Shown in pieces: positions 1 through 9,592 of a DNA stretch of 64,000 nucleotides. The translations under genes and the position numbers were made by a program. The DNA is from Lysobacter sp. Its GTDB lineage: Bacteria; Pseudomonadota; Gammaproteobacteria; Xanthomonadales; Xanthomonadaceae. Each line of letters begins with the position of its first letter. Positions within the stretch are counted from its first letter, which is position 1. The stretch is taken from NCBI GenBank assembly GCA_008015835.1, contig SSGH01000003.1:80214-144213 (forward strand), written 5' to 3'. The notes under the pieces are model-generated. The model ran no database searches and had not been told where the DNA came from. It was given only the letters and a program-made list of their open reading frames with translations.

Positions 1-7
1 GCGCGCC

Positions 8-2596
8 ATGGATGTCGGACGCGCGGCGACACCGTCGCCTCACGAGAGCCGCAGTCACGCCGGCATGCTGAAGTCGCATCGAAATTCGCTCGATTCGCGC
101 CCATCGGATCGCATCCGGATCGGCGAGTGCGTGGTGGATATCCCGCTGCGCGAAATCGCGCCCGTCGACGGCAGCGCCGAACCGGTGCGGGTGACGCTGA
201 AGTCGCTCGCGGTGCTGCTGAGCTTGATCGCGCATGCGGGCAAACTGGTCAGCCGCGAAGCGCTGCTGGAATGGGTCTGGCCGGACACGATGCCGACCGA
301 CGACGTGGTCACGCAGGCGATCGCGCAACTGCGCAAAGCCTTCGGCGACGATCGCGAGAATCCGCGTTATATCGACACCATCGCCAAGCAAGGGTATCGC
401 TTGATCGCGCCGGTGCAGTGGCTGGTCGAAGAGGATGCGGCCGCAGGATCTCCGCAGGAGGTCGTGATCGAGGCCGCCGGCGATGCCTCGCTCGCGGATA
501 TCGACGCTGTCGCCGCGATCGATGCCGCCGCTGCGCGTGTCGCGACCGCGGATGCCGCGACCACGAATGCCATCGACGCCGATGCCGCGACCGGCACCGG
601 CGGGTCGCGATCGCAGACCTCCGTCGAAACCCTCGCCGATGCATCGCTCGCGGAGGCCGCCATGGGCGATCGCGCGATCACGCGGCCGTCGGCGTCTCGT
701 CGCCGCGGTTTCGTCGTCGCCGCTGTCGCGGTCGCCGCGGTCGCGACGGCGGCGTTGACGCTTTGGCCGAAACGCGAAGCGAGGCTATCGACAGCGAACG
801 CATCGGCATCCGATCCGGGGCTCCGTGCGCGCGAGGGCGAGCGGGCGAACGCGGCATTGCCGGCGTTCCAACGCATCGCATTCAAGCCGCAGGGCGAATA
901 CCGCCCGAGCCTTTCCCCCGACGGCGCGTTGGTCGCGTACGTGGAGGAGGGCCCCAACAGCATCACGTCGTCGCTGTGGGTGCAGACCACCGCGCCCTTG
1001 CAGCCGCAGCGTTTGACCGAGCCGGTCGACAAACAATGGGACATGATGCCGAGCTGGTCGCCCGACGGCCGCCAGATCGCGTTCATCCGCGAGAACGAAG
1101 CGCGCTGTTCGGTGATGCTGATCCCCGCCGCCGGCGGCAGCGCGCGCGAAGCCGGCGAATGCCTCGGCGGGGTCAATCATCGGATCGGGTGGTATCCCGA
1201 CGGCAAGGCGCTGATCGCGGCGCAGATGCCGAGCTATTACACCTCGCTCGCCAATCCGAAAATGGTCGAAAAGGCCCTTTATCGGATGTCGCTCGACAGC
1301 GGGCGTTGGGAGCGCATCTCCTACGAGCGTTCGCCCAGCGACGAAGACATGATGCCATCGGTGTCGCCGGACGGCCGTTGGATCGCGTTCCAGCGCAATC
1401 TTTCGCTCGGCGATCTGTGGCGGATTCCCGCCGCGGGCGGCAAACCGGAACGCATGACCCATCTGCGCGGGAATTTCTACGGCGTGGCGTGGATGCCCGA
1501 TAGCCGCGGATTGGTGTTTTCCCGCTACCGCGAGGGCAAGGCGGCGCTGGCGGCGCTGGATATCGCCACCGGCCGCGTCGTCGATTTCGAGGAGCGCAGC
1601 CGCGCCGGTTTCGCGTATCCCACCATCGCGCGCAACGGCAGCGCGCTCGCCTTCGAGGTCGAGACCTCGCATACCTCGATGCGCAGGATCGATCTGCGCG
1701 ACGCGACCGAGCGGATGCCCGAAGATCCGATGCGCTCGCCGATCATGCGCAGTGAACGGTTGCTGGAATCCACCGGCTCGAACGAAATGCCTTCGATCGC
1801 GCCCGATGGGCGCCAACTGATCTTCGCCTCCGATCGCTCCGCGGACATGCGTCTGTGGTGGCTGGATCAAAGCCAACCGGAGAGCCTGCGCGTGTTCGAG
1901 GATTTCGTGCCGATCCTGCGCTACCCGGTGCTGTGGGACGCCGACTCCAGGCGTGCGCTGGTGATCGGCGAAGGCGCGCAGGGCAGGGGTGCCTACGAGA
2001 TCGACCCGTCCCACGGCCGGCTCGCGAAATTGCCGATCCCCGATCGCGACCCGGTCCACGCCTCGTATCATCCCGACCCCAAACGCTTCCTCGCGGTCGT
2101 CGATCGCGGCGAAGGCAGGCTCGCCGCGAAGCTGTACGACCGCAGCGTCCAACCCTGGCGAACCCTGGCGCAGTTCGACGACGTGTCGTTCGCGCTCGTG
2201 GACGTCGCGAATCGACGCATCCTGTTGGCGCGGATGTCGAGTTCCGAAATCTGGCAGGCCGATCTCGATCTGGGTCACCCGCGCAAAATCGATCGGACGA
2301 CCCTGCAGCGCCGCAATCGGACCATGAACATATCGCCCGAAGGCGCCTGGGTCATGGACAGCGAACCCGGCTGCGAGTGGCGTTGGCGCCCGGTGGCGAC
2401 GGACGGCGCGCCGGCATCGAAAGCGCGCGGGCTGTGCCTGGGCAACGTCGATTGGGGTTTGGTCGGCGTCACCTATCACGCAGGCGAACGCGCGGTTTAT
2501 CTCGCGATGCTGGAAGAGGTCGGTTCCGACATCGCCCTGATGCCGCTGAAGACGTTGAGCGCATCGATGCGCCAAGCGGACGCGCCCGCACGCTAA
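8..2596 (+). CDS. Winged-helix / transmembrane / TolB-type propeller regulator (CadC-like)
   Basis: Likely a membrane-bound one-component transcriptional regulator. Residues about 35-137 form an OmpR/CadC-type winged helix, with the usual end motif of the type TIAKQGYRLIAPV. An Ala-rich linker leads to one hydrophobic segment at about 234-253. The remaining 600 residues are periplasmic and carry repeated PD40/TolB-like blades (SPDGRQIAF, SPDGRWIAF, APDGRQLIF). The family links a cytoplasmic DNA-binding head to a periplasmic sensor. The signal sensed here is unknown. The start at position 8 lies at the window edge, so no ribosome site can be judged. An in-frame ATG at 65 is an alternative. The gene stands alone; the next gene on this strand starts about 690 bases downstream. 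Confidence 0.8.
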   Translation: MDVGRAATPSPHESRSHAGMLKSHRNSLDSRPSDRIRIGECVVDIPLREIAPVDGSAEPVRVTLKSLAVLLSLIAHAGKLVSREALLEWVWPDTMPTDDVVTQAIAQLRKAFGDDRENPRYIDTIAKQGYRLIAPVQWLVEEDAAAGSPQEVVIEAAGDASLADIDAVAAIDAAAARVATADAATTNAIDADAATGTGGSRSQTSVETLADASLAEAAMGDRAITRPSASRRRGFVVAAVAVAAVATAALTLWPKREARLSTANASASDPGLRAREGERANAALPAFQRIAFKPQGEYRPSLSPDGALVAYVEEGPNSITSSLWVQTTAPLQPQRLTEPVDKQWDMMPSWSPDGRQIAFIRENEARCSVMLIPAAGGSAREAGECLGGVNHRIGWYPDGKALIAAQMPSYYTSLANPKMVEKALYRMSLDSGRWERISYERSPSDEDMMPSVSPDGRWIAFQRNLSLGDLWRIPAAGGKPERMTHLRGNFYGVAWMPDSRGLVFSRYREGKAALAALDIATGRVVDFEERSRAGFAYPTIARNGSALAFEVETSHTSMRRIDLRDATERMPEDPMRSPIMRSERLLESTGSNEMPSIAPDGRQLIFASDRSADMRLWWLDQSQPESLRVFEDFVPILRYPVLWDADSRRALVIGEGAQGRGAYEIDPSHGRLAKLPIPDRDPVHASYHPDPKRFLAVVDRGEGRLAAKLYDRSVQPWRTLAQFDDVSFALVDVANRRILLARMSSSEIWQADLDLGHPRKIDRTTLQRRNRTMNISPEGAWVMDSEPGCEWRWRPVATDGAPASKARGLCLGNVDWGLVGVTYHAGERAVYLAMLEEVGSDIALMPLKTLSASMRQADAPAR

Positions 2597-3287
2597 AAAA
2601 GCTTGTTCAATCTCTTCATGCGGCGTGTCCAATCAAATGGAACCGCGCCGCTTCTGTGTGCTGGCTCGATCGTTCCCCTTCCTTTCGCGAAGCGAAGGCT
2701 GTGGTGAGGGGGGTAACACGACTTCAGTCGTTCTCACCCCCTCCCAACTGTCCGGCCCATCGGCACCGCCGATGGGCGTTCAACTGAGCGCGGGCCAATG
2801 GCCCGCAAGCGCTCAGCTTCACCCCCCTGCGCGACGCGCAAGGGGAGGAGATCGCTCACCCGAAAGACTTTGAACAGACCCTGGTCCGCAAAGCGTCCTT
2901 CGTTGTACATCCGTCGCGTCGATGCGCGGCTTTTCCGGTCCGTCGGCGCACCGTCGTCGCGCGCGTCACGCTTCGACCCGCGGTCGAAACGCCCGCCGAT
3001 GCACGCGAGGACGACGACATGCGCATCGGTTCCGACCTCGTGATGCAAAACGCCGAGGGGCTTTCGACCCGCGCACCCTTCGATCGATCGCTCGCTCGAA
3101 TGCGCGCGCGACTTCGCGATCGGTGCGGGTCTTCTCGCAAGTCGTTGTCCGCAATAAATTTCGGAACGATTTCGGAACCGCCATTTCGGATCATCGTGCC
3201 GATTTAGGCGAAATCTCGGCGAAATTTCCGGTCTTTCCGCGCCGCCGGCTTCAAACCGAAGACTTCGAATCGGTAAGGAGCAAGGAC
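2597..3287. other. Long intergenic region with structured repeats
   Basis: This gap of about 690 bases shows no convincing gene. It holds a run of hairpins. At 2756-2776 a 9-bp arm CCCATCGGC pairs with GCCGATGGG. At 2784-2816 CTGAGCG and CGGGCC pair across a 3-base loop, with a small bulge. The composition, with interrupted CCCCTC/GAGGGG pieces, suggests a dispersed extragenic repeat. The right part, from about 3150, carries repeated motifs next to the AraC-type gene and is listed separately. Confidence 0.5.
3158..3225. promoter_or_regulatory. Iterated ATTTCGGA / GGCGAAAT motifs upstream of araC-type gene
   Basis: ATTTCGGAA occurs at 3158-3166 and 3169-3177, and ATTTCGGAT at 3183-3191. A second motif, GGCGAAAT, occurs at 3207-3214 and 3218-3225. 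The first two copies of each motif are spaced 11 bases apart, about one helical turn. The cluster ends about 60 bases before the AraC-type start codon. This looks like a multi-site operator, possibly autoregulatory. The bound protein is inferred, not shown. Confidence 0.4.
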
Positions 3288-4412
3288 ATGACCACGCATT
3301 ACGTCATCGCGGACCGCGGCGCGACGATCAATCTCCCACCGCTCGCCGGGGCGACCCGGTGGCTCGCCGTCGCGCATGCGGGCTGCTTGCGCAGCCAATG
3401 CGCGGGGCTGTCGATCCTGGTGCAGGTGCGCGGCCGGTCGCAGGTGCTCGCGCGCGAAGGGCGGTTCGAGCTTAAGCCCGGCGATTGGCTGGTGTTGGAT
3501 CGCGACTCCGCGCCGGAGGTGCATGCCGACCGTCATGGCGTCACCCTCGGCGTGGTCGCCGCCTGCGATCACGGCGGGCGTCGGCCGGACTTGCTGCCCG
3601 GCGCCGGGCGCATGTCGGCCAGCGACCTGCGGATCGCGCTTCGGCTTTGGCGCAACGGCGTGGAGGCGAGCGACGTTGCGCGCACGTCGGGCGAACGAAC
3701 GATCGAGGAACGAACGACGCAGGCCTTTCACGCGATGTCCCAGCATATCGCCGCGCTGCAGCGCGCACTGGACGGCGGCATCGCGCGCAGCCCGGGGCGC
3801 TCCATCTCGCGCAAACGTCAGGTGTTCGGCCGCATGCAGCGCGCCAAACTCTTCTTGGAAGGCCACCGCGACCGCGTGGTGCGGCTGACCGAGCTGGCCG
3901 AGCTGACCAGCTTCTCCATTTGGTACCTGTCCAAGACCTATCACGAGATCTATCGCGAGAGCCCGCAGGCGGCGTCGGTGCGTCTGCGCTTGGAGCGCGC
4001 CTGCGAATTGCTCGCCGAGAGCGCGTGTTCGATCAGCGAAGTCGGCATCGCCTGCGGCTTCGACAACAGTTGCAGTTTCGCGCGCGCCTTCCGCGCGCGT
4101 TACGGCACGACCGCGAGCGAATACCGCCAGCGCCACGCGGAGGCCGCGATCATCGACGATACGTCGGCATCGACGCACGCGCTCGCGGCGCACTCGCGCA
4201 TCGAATCCATCGCGCACGTCGCCTCTGGCGAACCGCGTCGCGAAGCGCACTCTCGATCGCGCCCCGAGCCGCGCCGAGACATCGCCGTCGCGAGCGTGTT
4301 CGATCGCGTCGCGCGTCTCGAACGCGACGCTGAGGCCAAGGTCGGCACACGCTCAGGACCGGAGCGGACACACGACCGCACGGCCGAGTCCGTAATCTGG
4401 CTCGCGTCTTAA
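3288..4412 (+). CDS. AraC-family transcriptional regulator
   Basis: 374-residue regulator. Residues 1-100 resemble a small cupin-like sensor domain (a segment of the form RFELKPGDWLVLD). Residues about 185-285 hold the two helix-turn-helix units of the AraC/XylS family, including the segment ISEVGIACGFDNSCSFARAF, which matches the family signature. A charged tail of about 85 residues follows the HTH and is longer than usual. The start at 3288 was chosen because TAAGGAG lies just upstream at 3274-3280. The frame stays open further upstream but without signals. The gene lies directly before the TonB-dependent receptor at 4578, so it may control uptake of that receptor's ligand; this is inference from position. 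Confidence 0.85.
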   Translation: MTTHYVIADRGATINLPPLAGATRWLAVAHAGCLRSQCAGLSILVQVRGRSQVLAREGRFELKPGDWLVLDRDSAPEVHADRHGVTLGVVAACDHGGRRPDLLPGAGRMSASDLRIALRLWRNGVEASDVARTSGERTIEERTTQAFHAMSQHIAALQRALDGGIARSPGRSISRKRQVFGRMQRAKLFLEGHRDRVVRLTELAELTSFSIWYLSKTYHEIYRESPQAASVRLRLERACELLAESACSISEVGIACGFDNSCSFARAFRARYGTTASEYRQRHAEAAIIDDTSASTHALAAHSRIESIAHVASGEPRREAHSRSRPEPRRDIAVASVFDRVARLERDAEAKVGTRSGPERTHDRTAESVIWLAS

Positions 4413-4577
4413 CGAAAACATAAACAGCGCGCGACAACGCGCACGCTCGAGCGCATCCGAACGCATCGCGTAACGGCGCGCTCGCCTCGTTTCCGTCTCG
4501 CGCGCGACGACCTCGCTTCGTCGTTCGCGCGCGTATCGGCATTCGTCACCACCCACGCATCAATGGAGAGAGAACGC

Positions 4578-7500
4578 ATGAGTCATCACCGCCGCCAATC
4601 CGCGCTTCGACACGCCGCGCTTCCCGTGGCCGTCGCGGCCGCGCTGACCCCGATGTGGGCCTCGGCTCAAGACAGCGAGGGATCCACCCAGGAACTCGAT
4701 CGCGTCAACGTGATCGGCACGCGCATTCCGCGCGCCGCGGAAACCGAGGGCACCTCGCCCGTGCTCACCCTCGACCGCACCGCGATCGAACAAACCGGTT
4801 TGACCTCGGTCGGCGACATCCTGTTCAACATCACCGCCAGCGACGGCAGCGCCTTGCGCAACGTCACCACCACCACCAACGGCAGCGACGGCACGCAGAA
4901 CATCTCGCTGCGCGGCCTGGGCGCGAACCGCACGTTGATTTTGGTGAACGGCCGCCGCTGGGTGACGCAGCCGGGCGGCATCGTCGATCTCAACACCATT
5001 CCTATCTCGGCGGTCGAGCGCATCGAAGTGCTGAAAGACGGCGCTTCGGCGATCTACGGCTCCGACGCCATCGCCGGCGTGATCAACGTCATCACCCGCA
5101 GCAACTTCGACGGCGCCGAAGCCAGCGCGTATTTCGGCGGTTACACCAAAGGCGACGGCAAGCAGGAATCCTACGATTTCACCATCGGCGCCAACAACGA
5201 CCGCTGGAATGCGATCTTCAGCGTCGGCTACGAAGACAAGGGCGAAGTGTTCGCCGGCGACCGCGAGATCGCGTCGGTGCCGATTTACGGCGGCGGCGAT
5301 TTGGCGTCGGGCGGCATCTTCGGGTCCGGCACCACGCCGCGCGGCAACTTCACGCGCTGCGCCGATCCGATCAGCGCCACGGCGTCCGGTTTCCGCACCT
5401 GCACGCCCGTCGCCGGCGGCCCGTTCACGCTCAACGAAGGGCGCCCGGGCACCGCGGCGACCGACTTCCGCCGTTTCATCAGCTACACCGTGGACGGTTC
5501 GGGCAGCTCCGATCGCTACAACTTCGCGCCGGTCAACTACTTGGTGCAGCCGATCGAGCGCTTCAACATTTATGGGCAAAGCACGCTGCGCCTGACCGAT
5601 AAGATCAACGCCAACGTGCAGGCCGTCTACACCCATCGCGACTCGGTGCAGCAGCTCGCCGAAGTGCCGTTGACGATGGATATCCGCGGCGTCAACGGCC
5701 CGCAGTGGGCGTTCGCGCCGACCGCGAACAATGTGTTCAATCCGTTCGGTCAGGATTTGCGCGGCGCCAGCTTCCGCGCCATCGCCGTCGGGCCGCGTCA
5801 CAACTCGTTCGACTTCGACGACACCGCGGTGACCGCCTGGTTGGACGGCACCTTCGACCTCGCCAATCGCGCGATGTACTGGGACGCCGGCTTCTCGTAT
5901 TTGAATTCGCGGCGCACGCAGACCGGCGACAACTACATCAATCTGTTCAATCTACGCAACGCGGTCGGTGCGTCGTTCCGCGATGCCACCGGTTTGCACT
6001 GCGGCACGCCGGGCAACGTCATCGCCGGCTGCGTGCCGTTCAACGTGTTCGGCGGCCCCGATCTCGGCGTCGGCGCGGGCGTGATCACCGCGGCGGAACG
6101 CGATGCGATGGTCCGCTACATCAGCTACAGCCTGAACGATCATCAGGAAGCCGAAACGCACGATTACTTCGCGAATTTGTCGGGCGAAATCGTCGAATTG
6201 CCGGCCGGTCCGCTCGGTTTCGCGATCGGCGCCGAGCACCGCAAGGACAAGATCGACGTGGCCCAGGACGCCCTGGTGGCGGGCGGCGGTTCGTCGACCA
6301 ACTTCGCGGAGCCCTCGCGCGGCCAGGTCGACGTCGACGAGTATTACCTCGAATTGAACGCGCCGCTGTTGGCCGATATCCCGGGCTTCAAACTGCTCGA
6401 ACTGAACGTGGCGGCGCGGCGCTCCGATTACGACGCCAGCGGCTTCTTCGGCGGCCGCGACGTCAAGCCCGAGATCGGCGGCGACACGGCCAAGAAACTC
6501 GGCATCAAATGGCAGGTGTTCGACGATTTGTTGCTGCGCGCGACGCATTCCGAATCGTTCGCGGCGCCCTCGACGGTGGCGTTGTTCGGCGGCGGCGCCG
6601 AAACCTTCGCCCCCGCGGCCGATCCGTGCAACAACTTCAATATCGGCAATGCGGCGACCAATGCGACGCGTTGCCAAGCGGACGGCGTTCCGGCCGGCGG
6701 CGTCGCGCAGCCGAACGGGCAGATCCGTTCGTTGGTCGGCGGCAATCCGAATCTGAAGCCAGAGACGGCCACCACGCGCAGCATCGGCATCGTGTACAGC
6801 CCGAGCTGGGTCGAAGGCCTCAACGTCAGCCTGGATTGGTACAAGATCGAACTCGAAGACGCGCTGGCCGCGCGCAATACGCAGGGCATCCTCAACGGCT
6901 GCTACCAGAACTTCCGCGTCAGCCCGACGGCGCCGGTGGACCCCGCGCAGCAGGCGTTGTTCTGTTCGCTGATCCAGCGCGACAGCACCGGCAATATCCT
7001 GGAATTGCGCACCAGCTCGTTCAACCTCAACAAGGGCTTCGTGGAAGGCTACGACCTGCAGCTCGCGTACGCATTGCCCGAGACCGCCTGGGGCAAGTTC
7101 GCGTTCCAATGGGATAGCACCTACACCGTCGAGAACAACGTCAACTCGGCGTCGGCGCGCGGCATCACCATCGGCAACTACACCGGCAATCCGAATTGGC
7201 GTTTGCGCTCGAACGTCACCGCCTCCTGGCAGAAGGGCGACTGGAACGCCAGTTGGGCGATGCGCTACTACTCGGGCATGGACGAAGCCTGCGGCGGCGG
7301 CAATTACTTCGAATACGGCATCAGCCCGCGCGAGCTGTGCGATCACGATATCTACGATTCGAACGGCAACTTCCTGCGCTTCGAGAATCGCATCCCGTCG
7401 GCGACCTTCCACGACGTGCAAGTGGGTTGGAAGACGCCGTGGAACGGCAAGATCACCCTCGGCGCGCGCAACGTGTTCGGCAAAGATCCGCCGATCGTCC

Positions 7501-7586
7501 AAGGCTCGTTCGCGCACTCGTTCGACGGCGCGTACGACCTGCCGGACGGCGGCTTCTTCTACATGCAATACGACCAGAAGTTCTGA
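4578..7586 (+). CDS. TonB-dependent outer-membrane receptor
   Basis: About 1002 residues. A signal peptide ends near ASA-QDSEG. A TonB-box-like segment (RVNVIGTRIP) follows, then a plug domain (ISLRGLGANRTLILVNGRR; ASAIYGSDAIAGVINVIT) and a 22-strand-type barrel ending in aromatic QKF. The long, Asn-rich extracellular loops and the GTRIPRA start are typical of the large receptor group expanded in Xanthomonadaceae and Lysobacter. The ligand cannot be read from the sequence. The start at 4578 has GGAGAGAG just upstream; an earlier ATG at 4563 would overlap that ribosome site. The upstream AraC-type gene is the likely regulator. A strong terminator follows at 7674. Confidence 0.9.
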   Translation: MSHHRRQSALRHAALPVAVAAALTPMWASAQDSEGSTQELDRVNVIGTRIPRAAETEGTSPVLTLDRTAIEQTGLTSVGDILFNITASDGSALRNVTTTTNGSDGTQNISLRGLGANRTLILVNGRRWVTQPGGIVDLNTIPISAVERIEVLKDGASAIYGSDAIAGVINVITRSNFDGAEASAYFGGYTKGDGKQESYDFTIGANNDRWNAIFSVGYEDKGEVFAGDREIASVPIYGGGDLASGGIFGSGTTPRGNFTRCADPISATASGFRTCTPVAGGPFTLNEGRPGTAATDFRRFISYTVDGSGSSDRYNFAPVNYLVQPIERFNIYGQSTLRLTDKINANVQAVYTHRDSVQQLAEVPLTMDIRGVNGPQWAFAPTANNVFNPFGQDLRGASFRAIAVGPRHNSFDFDDTAVTAWLDGTFDLANRAMYWDAGFSYLNSRRTQTGDNYINLFNLRNAVGASFRDATGLHCGTPGNVIAGCVPFNVFGGPDLGVGAGVITAAERDAMVRYISYSLNDHQEAETHDYFANLSGEIVELPAGPLGFAIGAEHRKDKIDVAQDALVAGGGSSTNFAEPSRGQVDVDEYYLELNAPLLADIPGFKLLELNVAARRSDYDASGFFGGRDVKPEIGGDTAKKLGIKWQVFDDLLLRATHSESFAAPSTVALFGGGAETFAPAADPCNNFNIGNAATNATRCQADGVPAGGVAQPNGQIRSLVGGNPNLKPETATTRSIGIVYSPSWVEGLNVSLDWYKIELEDALAARNTQGILNGCYQNFRVSPTAPVDPAQQALFCSLIQRDSTGNILELRTSSFNLNKGFVEGYDLQLAYALPETAWGKFAFQWDSTYTVENNVNSASARGITIGNYTGNPNWRLRSNVTASWQKGDWNASWAMRYYSGMDEACGGGNYFEYGISPRELCDHDIYDSNGNFLRFENRIPSATFHDVQVGWKTPWNGKITLGARNVFGKDPPIVQGSFAHSFDGAYDLPDGGFFYMQYDQKF

Positions 7587-7673
7587 GCCCCGCGTGCGGG
7601 CGCGCCCCCCGCGCCCGCACGTTCCGTCGGTGCGCGGCCGTGTCTCTCTCCACGGCCGCGACCGCCGCTTAAG

Positions 7674-7696
7674 CCCCGGTTCGCCGGGGTTTTTTT
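7674..7696 (+). terminator. Rho-independent terminator of TonB receptor gene
   Basis: CCCCGG and CCGGGG pair around a TTCG tetraloop (7674-7689) and are followed by seven T residues. It lies 88 bases after the receptor stop codon. Confidence 0.9.
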
Positions 7697-7808
7697 GTGG
7701 CGCGACGGATTCGACGCCGTCGGAATCCTGATCCGGCGCAAGGTGGGCGGGGCGTTTCGCCCTACAATGCCGGCGTCCCGCCCGGACGCTTCAGCGCCAG
7801 GACCCGTC

Positions 7809-8783
7809 GTGAAATTGCCCGTGCCGTTTCTTCAGATTCCGCTGCTGTTCGACGCCGACGTGTTGGCGGCCGAAATCGAGGCCTTGGGCGAGTCGGTCTG
7901 GAAACCGCATCCGCAAGGCTTCGCCGGCAATTCGATGCTGCCGCTGGTCTCGGTGGGCGGCGATCCCGACGACGAAGCATTCTCCGGCGACATGCGGCCC
8001 ACGCCGCATCTGCAGCGCTGCCGGTATTTGCGGCAAGTCATCGCCAGCTTCGGCGCCACCATCGGCCGCACCCGTTTGATGCGCCTGGCCGGTCAGGCCG
8101 AAGTGGCGCGCCACACCGACCAGGGCTATTACTGGGTCGAGCGCATGCGCATCCACGTGCCGATCGTGACCCAGCCGACGGTGCAGTTCGAATGCGACGG
8201 CATCGTCATCAACATGGCGCCCGGCGAATGCTGGATCTTCGATACGTGGCGTCAGCATCGCGTGCTCAACGACGCCACGCGCTCGCGTATCCACTTAGTG
8301 TGCGACAGCGTCGGCGGCGCGGCGTTTTGGGACCTCGCCGCGCACGGCCGGACGCACGATGCGCCGCGCGACGGCTGGATGGCGCGCCGGCTCGGGCCCG
8401 ACGCGAACGCGCCGGCCGTCTTCGCCTGCGAGACGCAAAACATCCCCACGGTGATGACGCCGTGGGAGCTGAATCAGCATCTGTCGTTCTTGATCGCCGA
8501 AACCTTGCCGCACCCGCAGTTGGCGGCCTTGCAGTCCGCGGTGATGCGTCTGGTGCGGCAGTGGAAGGGGCTGTGGGCGCAGTACGGCGATGCGCCGGAA
8601 GGGCGTCCGCAGTTCCGCGCCGCGTTCGACGCCTTCGCCGCCGCCGCGAAACCGCAGGCCCAGGGCGTGACCCTGCGCAACGAAATGCCGTTCTTCCAGG
8701 TGCTGATGGTGATGCTGTCGCGCGCCGTGGTGGCGCCGGCCGGCGGATACGTCGCCGCGAAACCGCCGGGCGAGTACGCCTGA
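7809..8783 (+). CDS. Aspartyl/asparaginyl beta-hydroxylase-like dioxygenase
   Basis: 324-residue protein, predicted Fe(II)/2-oxoglutarate oxygenase of the aspartyl/asparaginyl beta-hydroxylase family. The iron facial triad is visible as H102-x-D104 (RHTDQG) and H150 (RQHRVLND), followed by an Arg-rich strand (RSRIHLV) expected to hold 2-oxoglutarate. The second half (about 175-320) is less familiar. I chose GTG at 7809 because AGGA sits 6 bases upstream and the residues after it (KLPVPFLQIP) begin the conserved part. An ATG at 7767 would lie inside a TACAAT element that looks like a -10 box. The substrate is unknown. It converges with ppa, sharing a bidirectional terminator. Confidence 0.75.
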   Translation: MKLPVPFLQIPLLFDADVLAAEIEALGESVWKPHPQGFAGNSMLPLVSVGGDPDDEAFSGDMRPTPHLQRCRYLRQVIASFGATIGRTRLMRLAGQAEVARHTDQGYYWVERMRIHVPIVTQPTVQFECDGIVINMAPGECWIFDTWRQHRVLNDATRSRIHLVCDSVGGAAFWDLAAHGRTHDAPRDGWMARRLGPDANAPAVFACETQNIPTVMTPWELNQHLSFLIAETLPHPQLAALQSAVMRLVRQWKGLWAQYGDAPEGRPQFRAAFDAFAAAAKPQAQGVTLRNEMPFFQVLMVMLSRAVVAPAGGYVAAKPPGEYA

Positions 8784-8813
8784 TCGAAGAAAGGTGCGCG
8801 ACGAAGGCAACGA

Positions 8814-8841
8814 AAAAACCGCGCCGAGGCGCGGTTTTTTG
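8814..8841. terminator. Bidirectional terminator between dioxygenase and ppa
   Basis: CCGCGC pairs with GCGCGG around a CGAG loop (8820-8835). Six A residues precede the stem and six T residues follow it, so it can act for both converging genes. Confidence 0.85.
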
Positions 8842-8903
8842 TCGTCTGCGGCCACCGAAGCGTCCGTGAAGCGTCGGGTCTCTTCGGCGACGTCGATCAG
8901 AAG

Positions 8904-9458
8904 TCAGAAGTTCGGCTTCTCGCCTTCCGGCGTGGCGTTGTAGCGCTCGATCGATTCCAAAATGATCCGCTTGGCTTCTTCGGCGCCGCCCCAGCCATCG
9001 AGCTTCACCCATTTGCCTTTTTCGAGATCTTTGTAATGCTCGAAGAAATGGCCGATGCGCTCGAGCCAGTGTTCGCTGACCTGATCGATGTTCTGGATGT
9101 GCTTGTAGCCGGAGAACACTTTGTCCACCGGCACCGCGAGCAGTTTCTCGTCGCCGCCGGCTTCGTCCTTCATGCGCAGCACGCCGACCGGGCGCACGCG
9201 GATCACCGAGCCGGGGATCAACGGCAGCGGTAGGATCACCAGCACGTCCGCCGGGTCGCCGTCGCCGCAGAGCGTGTGCGGGATGTAGCCGTAGTTGCAG
9301 GGGTAGCGCATCGGCGTGGACAGAATGCGGTCGACGAAGATCGCGCCGGATTCTTTGTCCACTTCGTATTTGACCGGCTCGGCGTCCTTGGGGATTTCGA
9401 TGATGACGTTGATTTCGTCCGGCGGATGTTTGCCGGTGGAGACGAGATCCAGGCCCAT
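8904..9458 (-). CDS. ppa: Inorganic pyrophosphatase, soluble family I
   Basis: 184 residues, the usual length of bacterial family I pyrophosphatase. It hydrolyses pyrophosphate to two phosphates in the cytoplasm with Mg2+. The signature DGDPADVLV carries the metal-binding aspartates. E21 and K30 of the N-terminal part, the RYPCNYGYIP strand and the later K-x-D segments also match the family. AGGAG lies upstream of the ATG at 9458. The frame runs much further upstream on this strand, but that stretch is antisense to the hydrolase gene. A membrane pyrophosphatase (hppA) lies 1.3 kb upstream on the same strand. Confidence 0.95.
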   Translation of the reverse strand: MGLDLVSTGKHPPDEINVIIEIPKDAEPVKYEVDKESGAIFVDRILSTPMRYPCNYGYIPHTLCGDGDPADVLVILPLPLIPGSVIRVRPVGVLRMKDEAGGDEKLLAVPVDKVFSGYKHIQNIDQVSEHWLERIGHFFEHYKDLEKGKWVKLDGWGGAEEAKRIILESIERYNATPEGEKPNF

Positions 9459-9592
9459 GGCGGGGCTCCTGTGCGTACGGGGTGGGGCAGTGTACCCCGG
9501 CCGTTGTTGCGCAGCAGCATTCGCGGGCCGGCACCCTCGTCGCGGTTCGATCCACGAGGCCGGGCGAGCGTCTTCGTGCCTCTTCGCGCGCC

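Noticed and set aside
7763..7768. TACAAT as a firm promoter for the dioxygenase gene
   Set aside because: A -10-like match exists but no -35 at a proper distance; used only as an argument against the ATG at 7767.
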